A stretch of DNA of 64,000 nucleotides from Oxalobacteraceae bacterium (GTDB lineage Bacteria > Pseudomonadota > Gammaproteobacteria > Burkholderiales > Burkholderiaceae_D): assembly GCA_027490725.1 (NCBI GenBank), contig JAIXXN010000040.1:1-64000 (forward strand), read 5' to 3'. Both the position numbers and the translations under genes were made by a program. The notes beneath the pieces are model-generated. The model was not told the DNA's origin and did not search any database. It saw only the letters and a program-made list of their open reading frames with translations. Each line of letters begins with the position of its first letter. Position 1 is the stretch's first letter. Shown here one piece after another: positions 37,867 through 44,830 of this stretch.

Positions 37867-38399
37867 GCCTGTCCCTCCGGTGCGTGCATCCATGCGGCGT
37901 GTTTCGGTGCTTTACGGGTCTGCGACCACTCTTCCAGCATCTCCCATTTGACGGCGTCCAGGCGTTCCATCATTTCCGGCGTGCCGGTGTTGGCCGCCAG
38001 TTCTAGACGGTGGCCGTTCGGATCGAAGAAGTAGATCGACTTGAAGATGGTGTGATTGACCGGGCCGATCACGTCGATACCGGCGGCAACCAGACGGTCT
38101 TTGGCAGCCAGCAGCTCTTCCATCGAGCCCACTTCCAGCGCCAGATGCTGAACCCAGTTCGGGGTATTGCGGTCGCGGTCCATGGCTGGCTGGGTCGGCA
38201 GTTCGAAGAAGGCCAGAATATTGCCGTTACCCGCGTCCAGAAACACGTGCATATAAGGATCAGGCGCTTTGGTCGATGGCACTTCGTTCTCGGCAATCGC
38301 CAGCACAAAGTTCATATTCAGGTGTTTGCCATACCACTCGACGGTCTGCTTGGCGTCGATGCAGCGGTAGGCGACGTGGTGTATTTGTTTGATGTTCAT
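37863..38399 (-). CDS. VOC-fold metalloenzyme of an aromatic operon
   Basis: A 178-residue vicinal-oxygen-chelate protein. Likely metal ligands are His in QIHHVAYRC, His in WVQHLALEV and Glu in NGHRLELAAN, the usual two-module pattern. The family includes glyoxalases and extradiol dioxygenases, and the activity cannot be read from the sequence. As first gene of the operon ahead of the FAH-type hydrolase, it might supply a ring-cleaving or isomerising step. It is divergent from a LysR regulator. Confidence 0.8.
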   Translation of the reverse strand: MNIKQIHHVAYRCIDAKQTVEWYGKHLNMNFVLAIAENEVPSTKAPDPYMHVFLDAGNGNILAFFELPTQPAMDRDRNTPNWVQHLALEVGSMEELLAAKDRLVAAGIDVIGPVNHTIFKSIYFFDPNGHRLELAANTGTPEMMERLDAVKWEMLEEWSQTRKAPKHAAWMHAPEGQA

Positions 38400-38447
38400 G
38401 TTTGCCTCCAACAGGGATGTACGCATTAAAAGCGAAATTCAGATATC

Positions 38448-38460
38448 ATACAAACGGTAT
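38448..38460. promoter_or_regulatory. Putative LysR-type operator
   Basis: ATAC-AAACG-GTAT is a perfect inverted repeat in the 88-bp divergent region between the VOC gene and lysR, with the T-N11-A form favoured by LysR-type regulators. Its position suits joint control of both transcripts. Confidence 0.6.
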
Positions 38461-38487
38461 TTTTCACCTTATTTATCAGATTTTCCG

Positions 38488-39402
38488 ATGAATCCTAATC
38501 TTCGCCAGATGCGCGCCCTCGTGGCCGTTGCCAAAACGGGCAGCTTCACACTGGCCGCCGAGCACTTGAACGTGACCCAGTCGGCGCTCAGTGGCCAGAT
38601 CAAGGAGCTTGAACAGCTGCTTGGCGTACGGGTGGTGGAGCGTACCACGCGCAAAGCGCAATTATCGGAGCTGGGGCGCGAACTGACGCCGCTGTTCGAA
38701 AAAATTCTGCAGGATCTCGATCGCGCCATGGGCGACATCGCCAAGCGGCGTGCCCTGAAGCAGGGCTCGGTGAGGATTGCCGCGCCGCAAATGCTGTCCT
38801 GCACCCTGCTGCCGGAAGTGATTGCCGCCTACCGGGAACGCTACCCCGATATTCAGGTGCTGCTGGCCGATAGTCCGGTGGAGCTGGTGGCGGCCCGCGT
38901 ATTCAGTGGCGAAACAGACTTCGGCATTGGCCCGGAGCGGGATGCGGCCACCGAAATCGAGGCCCAGCAATTATTCGAAATGCCCTTCGTGGTGGTGTTT
39001 CCGCCCGATCATCCGCTCGACCAGCTGGCGCGCATCACCTGGACCGATGTGATCGACTATCCGATGATCTCGCTGCAAGGCCAGTTCACCGAACGCCTGT
39101 TGCGCGACATGCACAGCGCCTTCCGCGAACAGTCCATCAGCCCCTACAATGAAGTGACCTTCATGACGACGGCGCTGGCCATGGTGCATGCGCGGCTGGG
39201 CATTACCGTCTGCCTGCCCTACGCCGAAAAAATGGTACAGCTGTATGGCTTGCGCATGCGCACGCTGGAATCGCCGTCGCTGACGCGCCGCTTCTTTGTG
39301 TATACCCGCAATGCGCGGGCGCTGTCGCCGGCGGCGGAAAGCTTCATCAGTTTCCTGCAGGAGTTCGCCGCCGCCCACGAATGGAACGTACCGCAAAGCT
39401 GA
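38488..39402 (+). CDS. LysR-family transcriptional regulator
   Basis: A 304-residue regulator with the N-terminal winged helix MRALVAVAKTGSFTLAAEHLNVTQSALSGQIKELE (helix-turn-helix) and a periplasmic-binding-like effector domain from about residue 90. It is divergent from the VOC-FAH-MFS-isomerase operon, which it very probably controls in response to an aromatic acid or pathway intermediate. Confidence 0.93.
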   Translation: MNPNLRQMRALVAVAKTGSFTLAAEHLNVTQSALSGQIKELEQLLGVRVVERTTRKAQLSELGRELTPLFEKILQDLDRAMGDIAKRRALKQGSVRIAAPQMLSCTLLPEVIAAYRERYPDIQVLLADSPVELVAARVFSGETDFGIGPERDAATEIEAQQLFEMPFVVVFPPDHPLDQLARITWTDVIDYPMISLQGQFTERLLRDMHSAFREQSISPYNEVTFMTTALAMVHARLGITVCLPYAEKMVQLYGLRMRTLESPSLTRRFFVYTRNARALSPAAESFISFLQEFAAAHEWNVPQS

Positions 39403-39406
39403 CCCT

Positions 39407-39979
39407 ATGACTGCCAACACCATCGCCATCAATCAGCAGATGGATGCCTTCAACGGCCACCACAGCGTGTGGTTATTCGGCTACGGCTCGCTGATCTATA
39501 AAGCCGACTTCCCCTATCTGGAACGGCGCCCTGCCTGCATCACCGGCTGGACCCGGCGCTTCTGGCAAGGTTCACACGACCATCGTGGCACGCCAGATGC
39601 GCCGGGACGGGTGGTGACCCTGATCGAACAGGCGGGTGCCGTCTGCCATGGCATGGCCTACCTGATTACTCCGGAAGTATTCGCCCACCTCGACCATCGC
39701 GAGAAAAACGGTTACTTGCGACTCGCCATCAGTATGAGCTTTACCGACGCCAGCAAGGTGCAGGGACTGGTCTACATCGCCATGCCTGATAACAGCGCCT
39801 ATCTCGGTGCGGCCAGCGAGCAGGAAATTGCCCGGCAGATCGCCCGTTCGGCTGGCCCTAGCGGGCCGAATGCCGCTTACCTCACCCTGCTGGCGCATGC
39901 CCTGCGTGAACTGGGGCAAGCCGATGCGCATATTTTCGAGATCGAACAGCATCTGACGCTGCTCGATCGGGCGGAATAA
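39407..39979 (+). CDS. chaC: ChaC-like gamma-glutamylcyclotransferase
   Basis: Predicted glutathione-specific gamma-glutamylcyclotransferase, 190 residues, releasing 5-oxoproline and Cys-Gly. It has the substrate-binding loop FGYGSLIYK and the catalytic Glu in LDHREKNGY. It starts 4 bp after the LysR stop. Glutathione degradation next to a glutathione-dependent isomerase operon may be coincidental. Confidence 0.9.
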   Translation: MTANTIAINQQMDAFNGHHSVWLFGYGSLIYKADFPYLERRPACITGWTRRFWQGSHDHRGTPDAPGRVVTLIEQAGAVCHGMAYLITPEVFAHLDHREKNGYLRLAISMSFTDASKVQGLVYIAMPDNSAYLGAASEQEIARQIARSAGPSGPNAAYLTLLAHALRELGQADAHIFEIEQHLTLLDRAE

Positions 39980-39992
39980 AGCGCGCTGTCCC

Positions 39993-40028
39993 GCAATAGC
40001 TGCAATAGCTGCAATGGCTGCAATGGCT
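39993..40028. repeat. 9-bp tandem repeat, four copies
   Basis: Four consecutive GCAATRGCT units (two with A, two with G at the variable position) follow the chaC stop by 13 bp. No function is assigned. Confidence 0.85.
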
Positions 40029-40049
40029 GACCAGATCCGACCCGACAAA

Positions 40050-40078
40050 TAAAAACGCCCGATGCTGAGCATCGGGCG
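40050..40078 (-). terminator. Rho-independent terminator of the second PEP-CTERM gene
   Basis: On the minus strand CGCCCGATG pairs with CATCGGGCG around CTCAG and is followed by TTTTTATTTG. It lies about 78 nt after the stop at 40156 and may serve chaC in the other direction less well. Confidence 0.85.
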
Positions 40079-40155
40079 CGAATAGAACCGGATGAATCAA
40101 GATGCGCAGATACGCTGCGCTACCTCAGTTAATCCCGGAACGCGACAACTATTTC

Positions 40156-40764
40156 TTACTTGGCAGCTTTGCGGCGGCGAGCGATGGCCCCCACCAGACC
40201 CAGACCAGCCAGCATCATGGCATAGGTTTCTGGCTCAGGTACGGCAGCGGTAACCGACACGTTATCCAGCACGGCGCCCGAATAACCATCGCCACCAACA
40301 CTCTTGAAGGTCAGGGTCTCGGATGCGCTCGCGGCGACGAAATTAAACGTGTAGTTGGTAACACCGCTGCTGCCATCGAACGAGTATTTCTGATTACCAA
40401 CGAACACATCCAGTTCAGCGCCATGCGAATATGGATTGTGGGTCAGGTCGAAGGACAGCGTGTAAGTTGCGCCAGCAACGGCGGTGAACGACTGGGAAAT
40501 TGCGCCCGGACCTGGGGTACCCAGCATGTCGATACTGTTGCCCGAAATGGCGTTATAGCTGTTGTTGATGACGTCGACCGACACGCCGCCAACGGTCCAG
40601 TGAGCGATCGCTTCCTGACCCGCGCCAACGGTAATGAAATCGTTCAGTTTGCCACCGGCAACAGCGTCAAAGCCACCGTTCAGAATCAGGTTATCGGCCG
40701 ATGCTGCGCCCGAAAAGCTCGCTGCTGCAATGGCTACTGCCAGGATCAATTTCGACATTTTCAT
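40156..40764 (-). CDS. PEP-CTERM protein, DUF642-like / choice-of-anchor C
   Basis: Exported 202-residue protein with a signal peptide (MKMSKLILAVAIAAASFSGAASA), a jelly-roll type domain opening DNLILNGGFDAV, and a PEP-CTERM tail: VPEPET, a hydrophobic helix and RRRKAAK. The NLILNGGFE-like opening and LTFKSVGGDGYSGAVLDNVSV segment fit DUF642 or choice-of-anchor C domains. It should be sorted by exosortase. A weak GAAAG ribosome site precedes it. Confidence 0.9.
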   Translation of the reverse strand: MKMSKLILAVAIAAASFSGAASADNLILNGGFDAVAGGKLNDFITVGAGQEAIAHWTVGGVSVDVINNSYNAISGNSIDMLGTPGPGAISQSFTAVAGATYTLSFDLTHNPYSHGAELDVFVGNQKYSFDGSSGVTNYTFNFVAASASETLTFKSVGGDGYSGAVLDNVSVTAAVPEPETYAMMLAGLGLVGAIARRRKAAK

Positions 40765-40807
40765 GTGTTTACTTTCAAAAAGAGGGGAACGGTGACTCGA
40801 TGACGCC

Positions 40808-40835
40808 ATTCTACCCATAAATTTCAAAAACACAA
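40808..40835 (-). promoter_or_regulatory. Putative promoter of the second PEP-CTERM gene
   Basis: TTGTGT, a 16-bp spacer and TAGAAT lie on the minus strand about 44 bp before the start codon, in an AT-rich segment. Confidence 0.45.
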
Positions 40836-40984
40836 CTAAATTTTTATTTTGACACTCAATGTATCCACTTGGAAATATTTTTATCCTGAACAGCTCCCCG
40901 CTACACAGCGCTTGTCCCGCCACTTCCTGTAACGCTCTGAAGCCCCTCCGCCCCCGCTTACTGGAAGTGCAGCAGTCGGGGCGC

Positions 40985-42139
40985 TCAGAATAGATCGAGC
41001 TGCGCCGCATCGGCCGGCCGCGCCCGCACGCCCAGCGGCGGCACCACCAGTGGCCGGACAAACTGCGAGCTATCCATGCTGTGAAAACGGCTGCTGTGAC
41101 CGTTCAGGCCGAGTCGCGTGCTGGCGATCTTGAAGCGCTGCCGTATCAAGTCCGCCCACACGCCCTCACCACGCATCCGTGCACCGAAATTGCTGTCGTA
41201 ATCTTTCCCCCCGCGCAGGTCATGAATCCGGTTCATAACCCGCTGGGCTCGCTGCGGAAAATGTGCCTGCAGCCAGTCTTTGAAGAGCGGTGCCACTTCC
41301 AGCGGCAAGCGTAACACCGTGTAATGGGCACTTAAGGCGCCGGCCGCGTGCACCGCCTCCAGCAAAGCTTCGATCTCGGGCTCGGTCACAAACGGGATAA
41401 TCGGCGCGATGCTGACGGCCACCGGTATGCCCGCGTCGGTCAGTGTGCGGATAGTGCGCAAGCGCCGCGCCGGCGCCGCAGCGCGGGGTTCGAGCGTACG
41501 GGCGATGGCCGGATCCAGCGTGGTCAGGGTAATCGCCACCGCCGCCAGTCCTCTGGCCGCCATCGGCGCCAGTATGTCGATATCGCGTTCGATCAGCGCC
41601 GACTTGGTAATCAGACCAACCGGATGCTGGCATTCCTGCAGCACTTCCAGCACGCGCCGTGTCAGCCGGCGTTCCCGTTCGCAGGGCTGATAGGCGTCCG
41701 TATTCACCCCTAATGCGATGGACTGCGGCACATACCCGGCCTTGGCCAGTTCGCGCCGCAGCATTTCCGGCGCATTCACTTTGGCGAATATCTTGCTCTC
41801 GAAATCCAGCCCCGGCGATAGGCCGAGATAGCTATGGGTGGGACGGGCGTAACAGTAAATGCAGCCGTGCTCGCAGCCACGGTAGGGGTTGAGCGAGACG
41901 CTGAACGGCAAATCCGGCGAGGTATTACGACTCAGAATAGACTTGCACACCTCGTCCGTCACCTGCGTTTTCCATGGAGAGCTTTCCGACGCTTGGTGCT
42001 CCCAGCCGTCGTCATAAGGCTCGCGCAACTGCCCCTCGAAGCGCCCCTGCATATTCGACACCGCGCCGCGCCCCTTCTGCGCCTTCAGGCTGGCGGGTGG
42101 CAGGATGACCTGCAACTGCTTGTTTTCGTCGTGGGACAT
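40985..42139 (-). CDS. PA0069-family radical SAM protein
   Basis: A 384-residue predicted [4Fe-4S] radical SAM enzyme. The cluster motif is CEHGCIYC (Cys89, Cys93, Cys96; CxxxCxxC) in the PYRGCEHGCIYCYARPTH context shared with the Rv2578c/PA0069 group, distantly related to spore photoproduct lyase. The protein ends QLDLF (380-384), which matches the consensus peptide that binds the bacterial sliding clamp. Upstream are a good sigma-70 promoter and a perfect LexA box. I infer a role in DNA damage response; the reaction is unknown. No Shine-Dalgarno sequence is visible. Confidence 0.92.
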   Translation of the reverse strand: MSHDENKQLQVILPPASLKAQKGRGAVSNMQGRFEGQLREPYDDGWEHQASESSPWKTQVTDEVCKSILSRNTSPDLPFSVSLNPYRGCEHGCIYCYARPTHSYLGLSPGLDFESKIFAKVNAPEMLRRELAKAGYVPQSIALGVNTDAYQPCERERRLTRRVLEVLQECQHPVGLITKSALIERDIDILAPMAARGLAAVAITLTTLDPAIARTLEPRAAAPARRLRTIRTLTDAGIPVAVSIAPIIPFVTEPEIEALLEAVHAAGALSAHYTVLRLPLEVAPLFKDWLQAHFPQRAQRVMNRIHDLRGGKDYDSNFGARMRGEGVWADLIRQRFKIASTRLGLNGHSSRFHSMDSSQFVRPLVVPPLGVRARPADAAQLDLF

Positions 42140-42170
42140 GGGAATGGGAATGGGAACGGGAACGGGAATG
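42140..42170 (-). repeat. Hexanucleotide repeat directly upstream of the radical SAM start
   Basis: Five GGGAAY units (plus-strand sense) occupy the place of the ribosome site. On the coding strand this is a run of C-rich YTTCCC-type hexamers ending at the ATG. The tract lies in the predicted 5' untranslated region. Confidence 0.85.
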
Positions 42171-42179
42171 CATCACCAA

Positions 42180-42195
42180 CTGTGTATTTATACAG
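42180..42195 (-). promoter_or_regulatory. LexA (SOS) box
   Basis: The 16-bp site is CTGT-ATAAATAC-ACAG on the minus strand, a perfect CTGT-N8-ACAG with an AT-rich core. It overlaps the expected transcription start of the radical SAM gene and lies 41 bp before its start codon. Confidence 0.85.
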
Positions 42196-42196
42196 T

Positions 42197-42225
42197 ATTT
42201 TAGGCGCATAAATAGACCCGATCAA
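42197..42225 (-). promoter_or_regulatory. Sigma-70 promoter of the radical SAM gene
   Basis: On the minus strand TTGATC (-35), a 17-bp spacer and TAAAAT (-10) lie immediately upstream of the LexA box, so LexA bound there would block polymerase. Confidence 0.7.
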
Positions 42226-42255
42226 GCGAAAGATCAAGCGTGCGCACCGCTCATC

Positions 42256-42284
42256 TTGGGCGCGTCCGGTCAAGCTGGTATCAT
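42256..42284 (+). promoter_or_regulatory. Putative promoter of the DUF2760-Hsp70 operon
   Basis: TTGGGC (-35), a 17-bp spacer and TATCAT (-10) lie about 76 bp before the DUF2760 start. No good sigma-32 heat-shock promoter (CTTGAAA-N-CCCCAT) is visible; an isolated CCCCAT at 42328 has no matching -35. Confidence 0.45.
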
Positions 42285-42359
42285 GCTCGCCTTCCGGGGG
42301 CCAGGCCATCCGCCGCGCACTGCGCGCCCCCATGCCAGATCACCACTACGAGCCTACAC

Positions 42360-42965
42360 ATGAACACTCAAGCCCAGCCGTCCTTCGCCAGCCGGATCTC
42401 GATCGCCCTCAGCGCGTTGTTCCGCGCGCTCTCCGATGCTGACTACGCCGCTCGCCTGCGCGATATCGACCTCGTTGCCGCTGCTGCCCCTGTTTCTGCC
42501 CCTGTTTCTGCCCCGCTCGCTGCACCGGCACCGGCGCCTGCACCTGCACCTGTAACTGTACCAGCGCCGGTGACGCTGCGCGTCGCCACGCCGGACGCCG
42601 CCCTGCAATTGCTGGCCCTGTTCCAGCGCGAAGCACGCCTGATCGACTTCACGCAGGAAAACCTGAGCGCCTATTCCGACGCCGACATCGGCGCCGCCGC
42701 ACGCGTGGTGCACGAAGGCTGCAGCAAAGTGCTGCGCGAACACTTCACCATCGACGCCGTGCGCAGCGAAGCCGAAGGCAGCCGTGTGGTACTGGAAGCA
42801 GGCTTCGACGCCAGCGCCGTGCGCCTGACCGGCAACGTGGTCGGCAGCGCGCCCTTCCGTGGCACGCTTAGCCACCGTGGCTGGCGCGCCAGCGAGGTGC
42901 GTCTGCCGAAACTGGCCGAGGCCCATGACGCCAGCATTCTGGCAGCAGCCGAGGTGGAATTATGA
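42360..42965 (+). CDS. DUF2760 domain protein
   Basis: A 201-residue cytoplasmic protein. A short helical N-terminus is followed by an Ala/Pro/Val linker (about 41-70) and the DUF2760 domain (about 75-201) with ALQLLALFQREARLIDFTQE, VHEGCSKVLREHF and PFRGTLSHRGWRA. It ends in an ATGA overlap with the first Hsp70 gene, so it is translationally coupled to it. No function is known; partnership with the Hsp70 proteins is inferred from gene order. Confidence 0.85.
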   Translation: MNTQAQPSFASRISIALSALFRALSDADYAARLRDIDLVAAAAPVSAPVSAPLAAPAPAPAPAPVTVPAPVTLRVATPDAALQLLALFQREARLIDFTQENLSAYSDADIGAAARVVHEGCSKVLREHFTIDAVRSEAEGSRVVLEAGFDASAVRLTGNVVGSAPFRGTLSHRGWRASEVRLPKLAEAHDASILAAAEVEL

Positions 42966-44830
42966 GCAGCCCGAGCGAACCGCGTTACGCCATCGGCATC
43001 GATCTGGGCACCACCCACAGCGCCCTGTCCTACGTTGATCTGCAAGCGAGCGAGGGCGAAAAGACCCGTCAGGCCGTATTGCCCATCCCGCAAGTGACGG
43101 CACCGGGCAGCGTCGAAGACCTGCCACTGCTGCCCTCTTTCCTGTACCTGCCGCACGCCGACGAACTGGCGCCGGGCGACCTCAGCCTGCCGTGGCCCGC
43201 TTCCGCAGCGGAGCAGACCAGCGTGGCCGGTGAAATGGCGCGCAGCCGTGGCGCCACCACGCCGATCCGGCTGGTCTCCAGTGCCAAGAGCTGGCTGTGC
43301 CACGCCGGTGTCGATCGTCGCGCCGCGATTCTGCCGAGTGACGCACCGGAAGAAGTGCAGCGCGTCTCGCCGCTGGAGGCGTCGACCCGCTACCTGTCGC
43401 ATCTGCGTCAGGCATGGGAACAGGCTCACCCGGAAGCACCGTTCGGCCAACAGTCGGTCACCGTCACGATTCCCGCTTCCTTCGATCCGGGCGCGCGCGA
43501 GCTGACCGCCGATGCCGCCCGCGCTGCCGGCTACACCAATCTGACCCTGCTAGAAGAGCCGCAGGCCGCGCTGTATAGCTGGATTCAGGGCAGCGAAGGC
43601 CGCTGGCGCAAGGAAGTCAAACCGGGCGACATTATTCTGGTGGTCGACGTGGGTGGTGGCACCAGCGACTTTTCGCTGATCGCCGTGCTGGAACGCGATG
43701 GCGTGCTGGAACCGCACCGCATCGCCGTGGGCGATCATATTCTGCTTGGTGGCGACAATATGGATCTGGCGCTGGCCCATCTGGTCGCACGCAAGCTGGC
43801 GGCCAGTGGCAGCCAGCTCGATGCATGGCAGATGCGCGCACTCACCTACGGCTGCCGCAGCGCCAAGGAAAAGCTGCTGGCCGATGCCAGCGTAGAGAGC
43901 TATCCCATCGTCGTGCCTAGCCGTGGCTCGAAACTGATCGGTGGTTCGCTGCGCACCGAACTCACCCGCGCCGAAGTCACCAGCTTCATCCTCGACGGTT
44001 TCTTCCCGCAGGTTGACGCGAGCGCGCGTCCGGCCGTGCGCACCCGCGCCGGTCTGACCCAGCTTGGTCTGCCGTACGCGCAGGATGCCGGCGTCACGCG
44101 TCATCTGGCGGCCTTCCTGGCACGTCAGCTGGGCGCCACCAGCGAACTGCAAGGCTATGCCGGCAAGCAGCCGGCCGATGCCAGCTTCCTGCATCCGACC
44201 GCAGTACTGTTTAACGGCGGCGTGTTCAAGTCCGAGCTGCTGGCCCAGCGCATCATGGCCACCATCAACGACTGGCTGTATATGGAAGGCGCACAACCGG
44301 CGCGCATGCTGGCCGGTGCCGATCTCGATCTGGCCGTGGCGCGCGGTGCGGCCTACTACAGCTATGTGCGACGCGGTAGCGGCGTGCGGATCCGTGGTGG
44401 TACGGCGCGTTCCTACTACGTGGCGATCGAGTCGTCGATGCCTGCCATTCCCGGCATGGAGCCGCCGATTCAGGCGCTGTGCGTGGCACCGTTCGGCATG
44501 GAAGAAGGCAGCGAAGTCGAACTGCCGCATCAGGAATTCGGTCTGGTGGTGGGCGAGCCAGTGCAGTTCCGCTTCTTCGGTTCTTCCGTACGCCGTCAGG
44601 ACCAGATCGGTGATCTGCTCGATTTCTGGGGCGCCGACGAGCTGCTGGAAATGAACGAGATTCAGGCCACCCTGTCGCCGGAAGGCCGTCAGTCCGGTGA
44701 TGTGGTGCAGGTACGCCTGCATGCCATGGCCACCGAATCGGGTACCCTGGAATTGCTGGCGGTCGCCAGCGATGGCCAGCGCTGGAAAGTCGAGTTCGAC
44801 GTCCGTGCAGGGAGCTCCGGCGCAGCATGA
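42962..44830 (+). CDS. Atypical Hsp70-family protein 1
   Basis: A 622-residue actin-fold ATPase of the Hsp70 superfamily. Phosphate-1 is IGIDLGTTHSALSY (11-24), phosphate-2 VVDVGGGTSDFSLI near residue 226, with GGDNMDLALAHLV and the adenosine-type motif LFNGGVFKSELLAQ. The roughly 200 residues after the ATPase domain differ from the DnaK substrate domain, and there is no DnaK-like EEVD/acidic tail. It is sandwiched by ATGA overlaps between DUF2760 and the larger Hsp70-like gene. It is clearly distinct from HscA in this window. Confidence 0.9.
   Translation: MSSPSEPRYAIGIDLGTTHSALSYVDLQASEGEKTRQAVLPIPQVTAPGSVEDLPLLPSFLYLPHADELAPGDLSLPWPASAAEQTSVAGEMARSRGATTPIRLVSSAKSWLCHAGVDRRAAILPSDAPEEVQRVSPLEASTRYLSHLRQAWEQAHPEAPFGQQSVTVTIPASFDPGARELTADAARAAGYTNLTLLEEPQAALYSWIQGSEGRWRKEVKPGDIILVVDVGGGTSDFSLIAVLERDGVLEPHRIAVGDHILLGGDNMDLALAHLVARKLAASGSQLDAWQMRALTYGCRSAKEKLLADASVESYPIVVPSRGSKLIGGSLRTELTRAEVTSFILDGFFPQVDASARPAVRTRAGLTQLGLPYAQDAGVTRHLAAFLARQLGATSELQGYAGKQPADASFLHPTAVLFNGGVFKSELLAQRIMATINDWLYMEGAQPARMLAGADLDLAVARGAAYYSYVRRGSGVRIRGGTARSYYVAIESSMPAIPGMEPPIQALCVAPFGMEEGSEVELPHQEFGLVVGEPVQFRFFGSSVRRQDQIGDLLDFWGADELLEMNEIQATLSPEGRQSGDVVQVRLHAMATESGTLELLAVASDGQRWKVEFDVRAGSSGAA

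Noticed and set aside
42328..42334. A heat-shock (sigma-32) promoter for the Hsp70 operon
   Set aside because: Only the CCCCAT half is present; no CTTGAAA-like -35 lies at the right distance.
42480..42570. A simple-sequence DNA repeat
   Set aside because: It encodes the Ala/Pro/Val linker of the DUF2760 protein in frame and needs no separate call.
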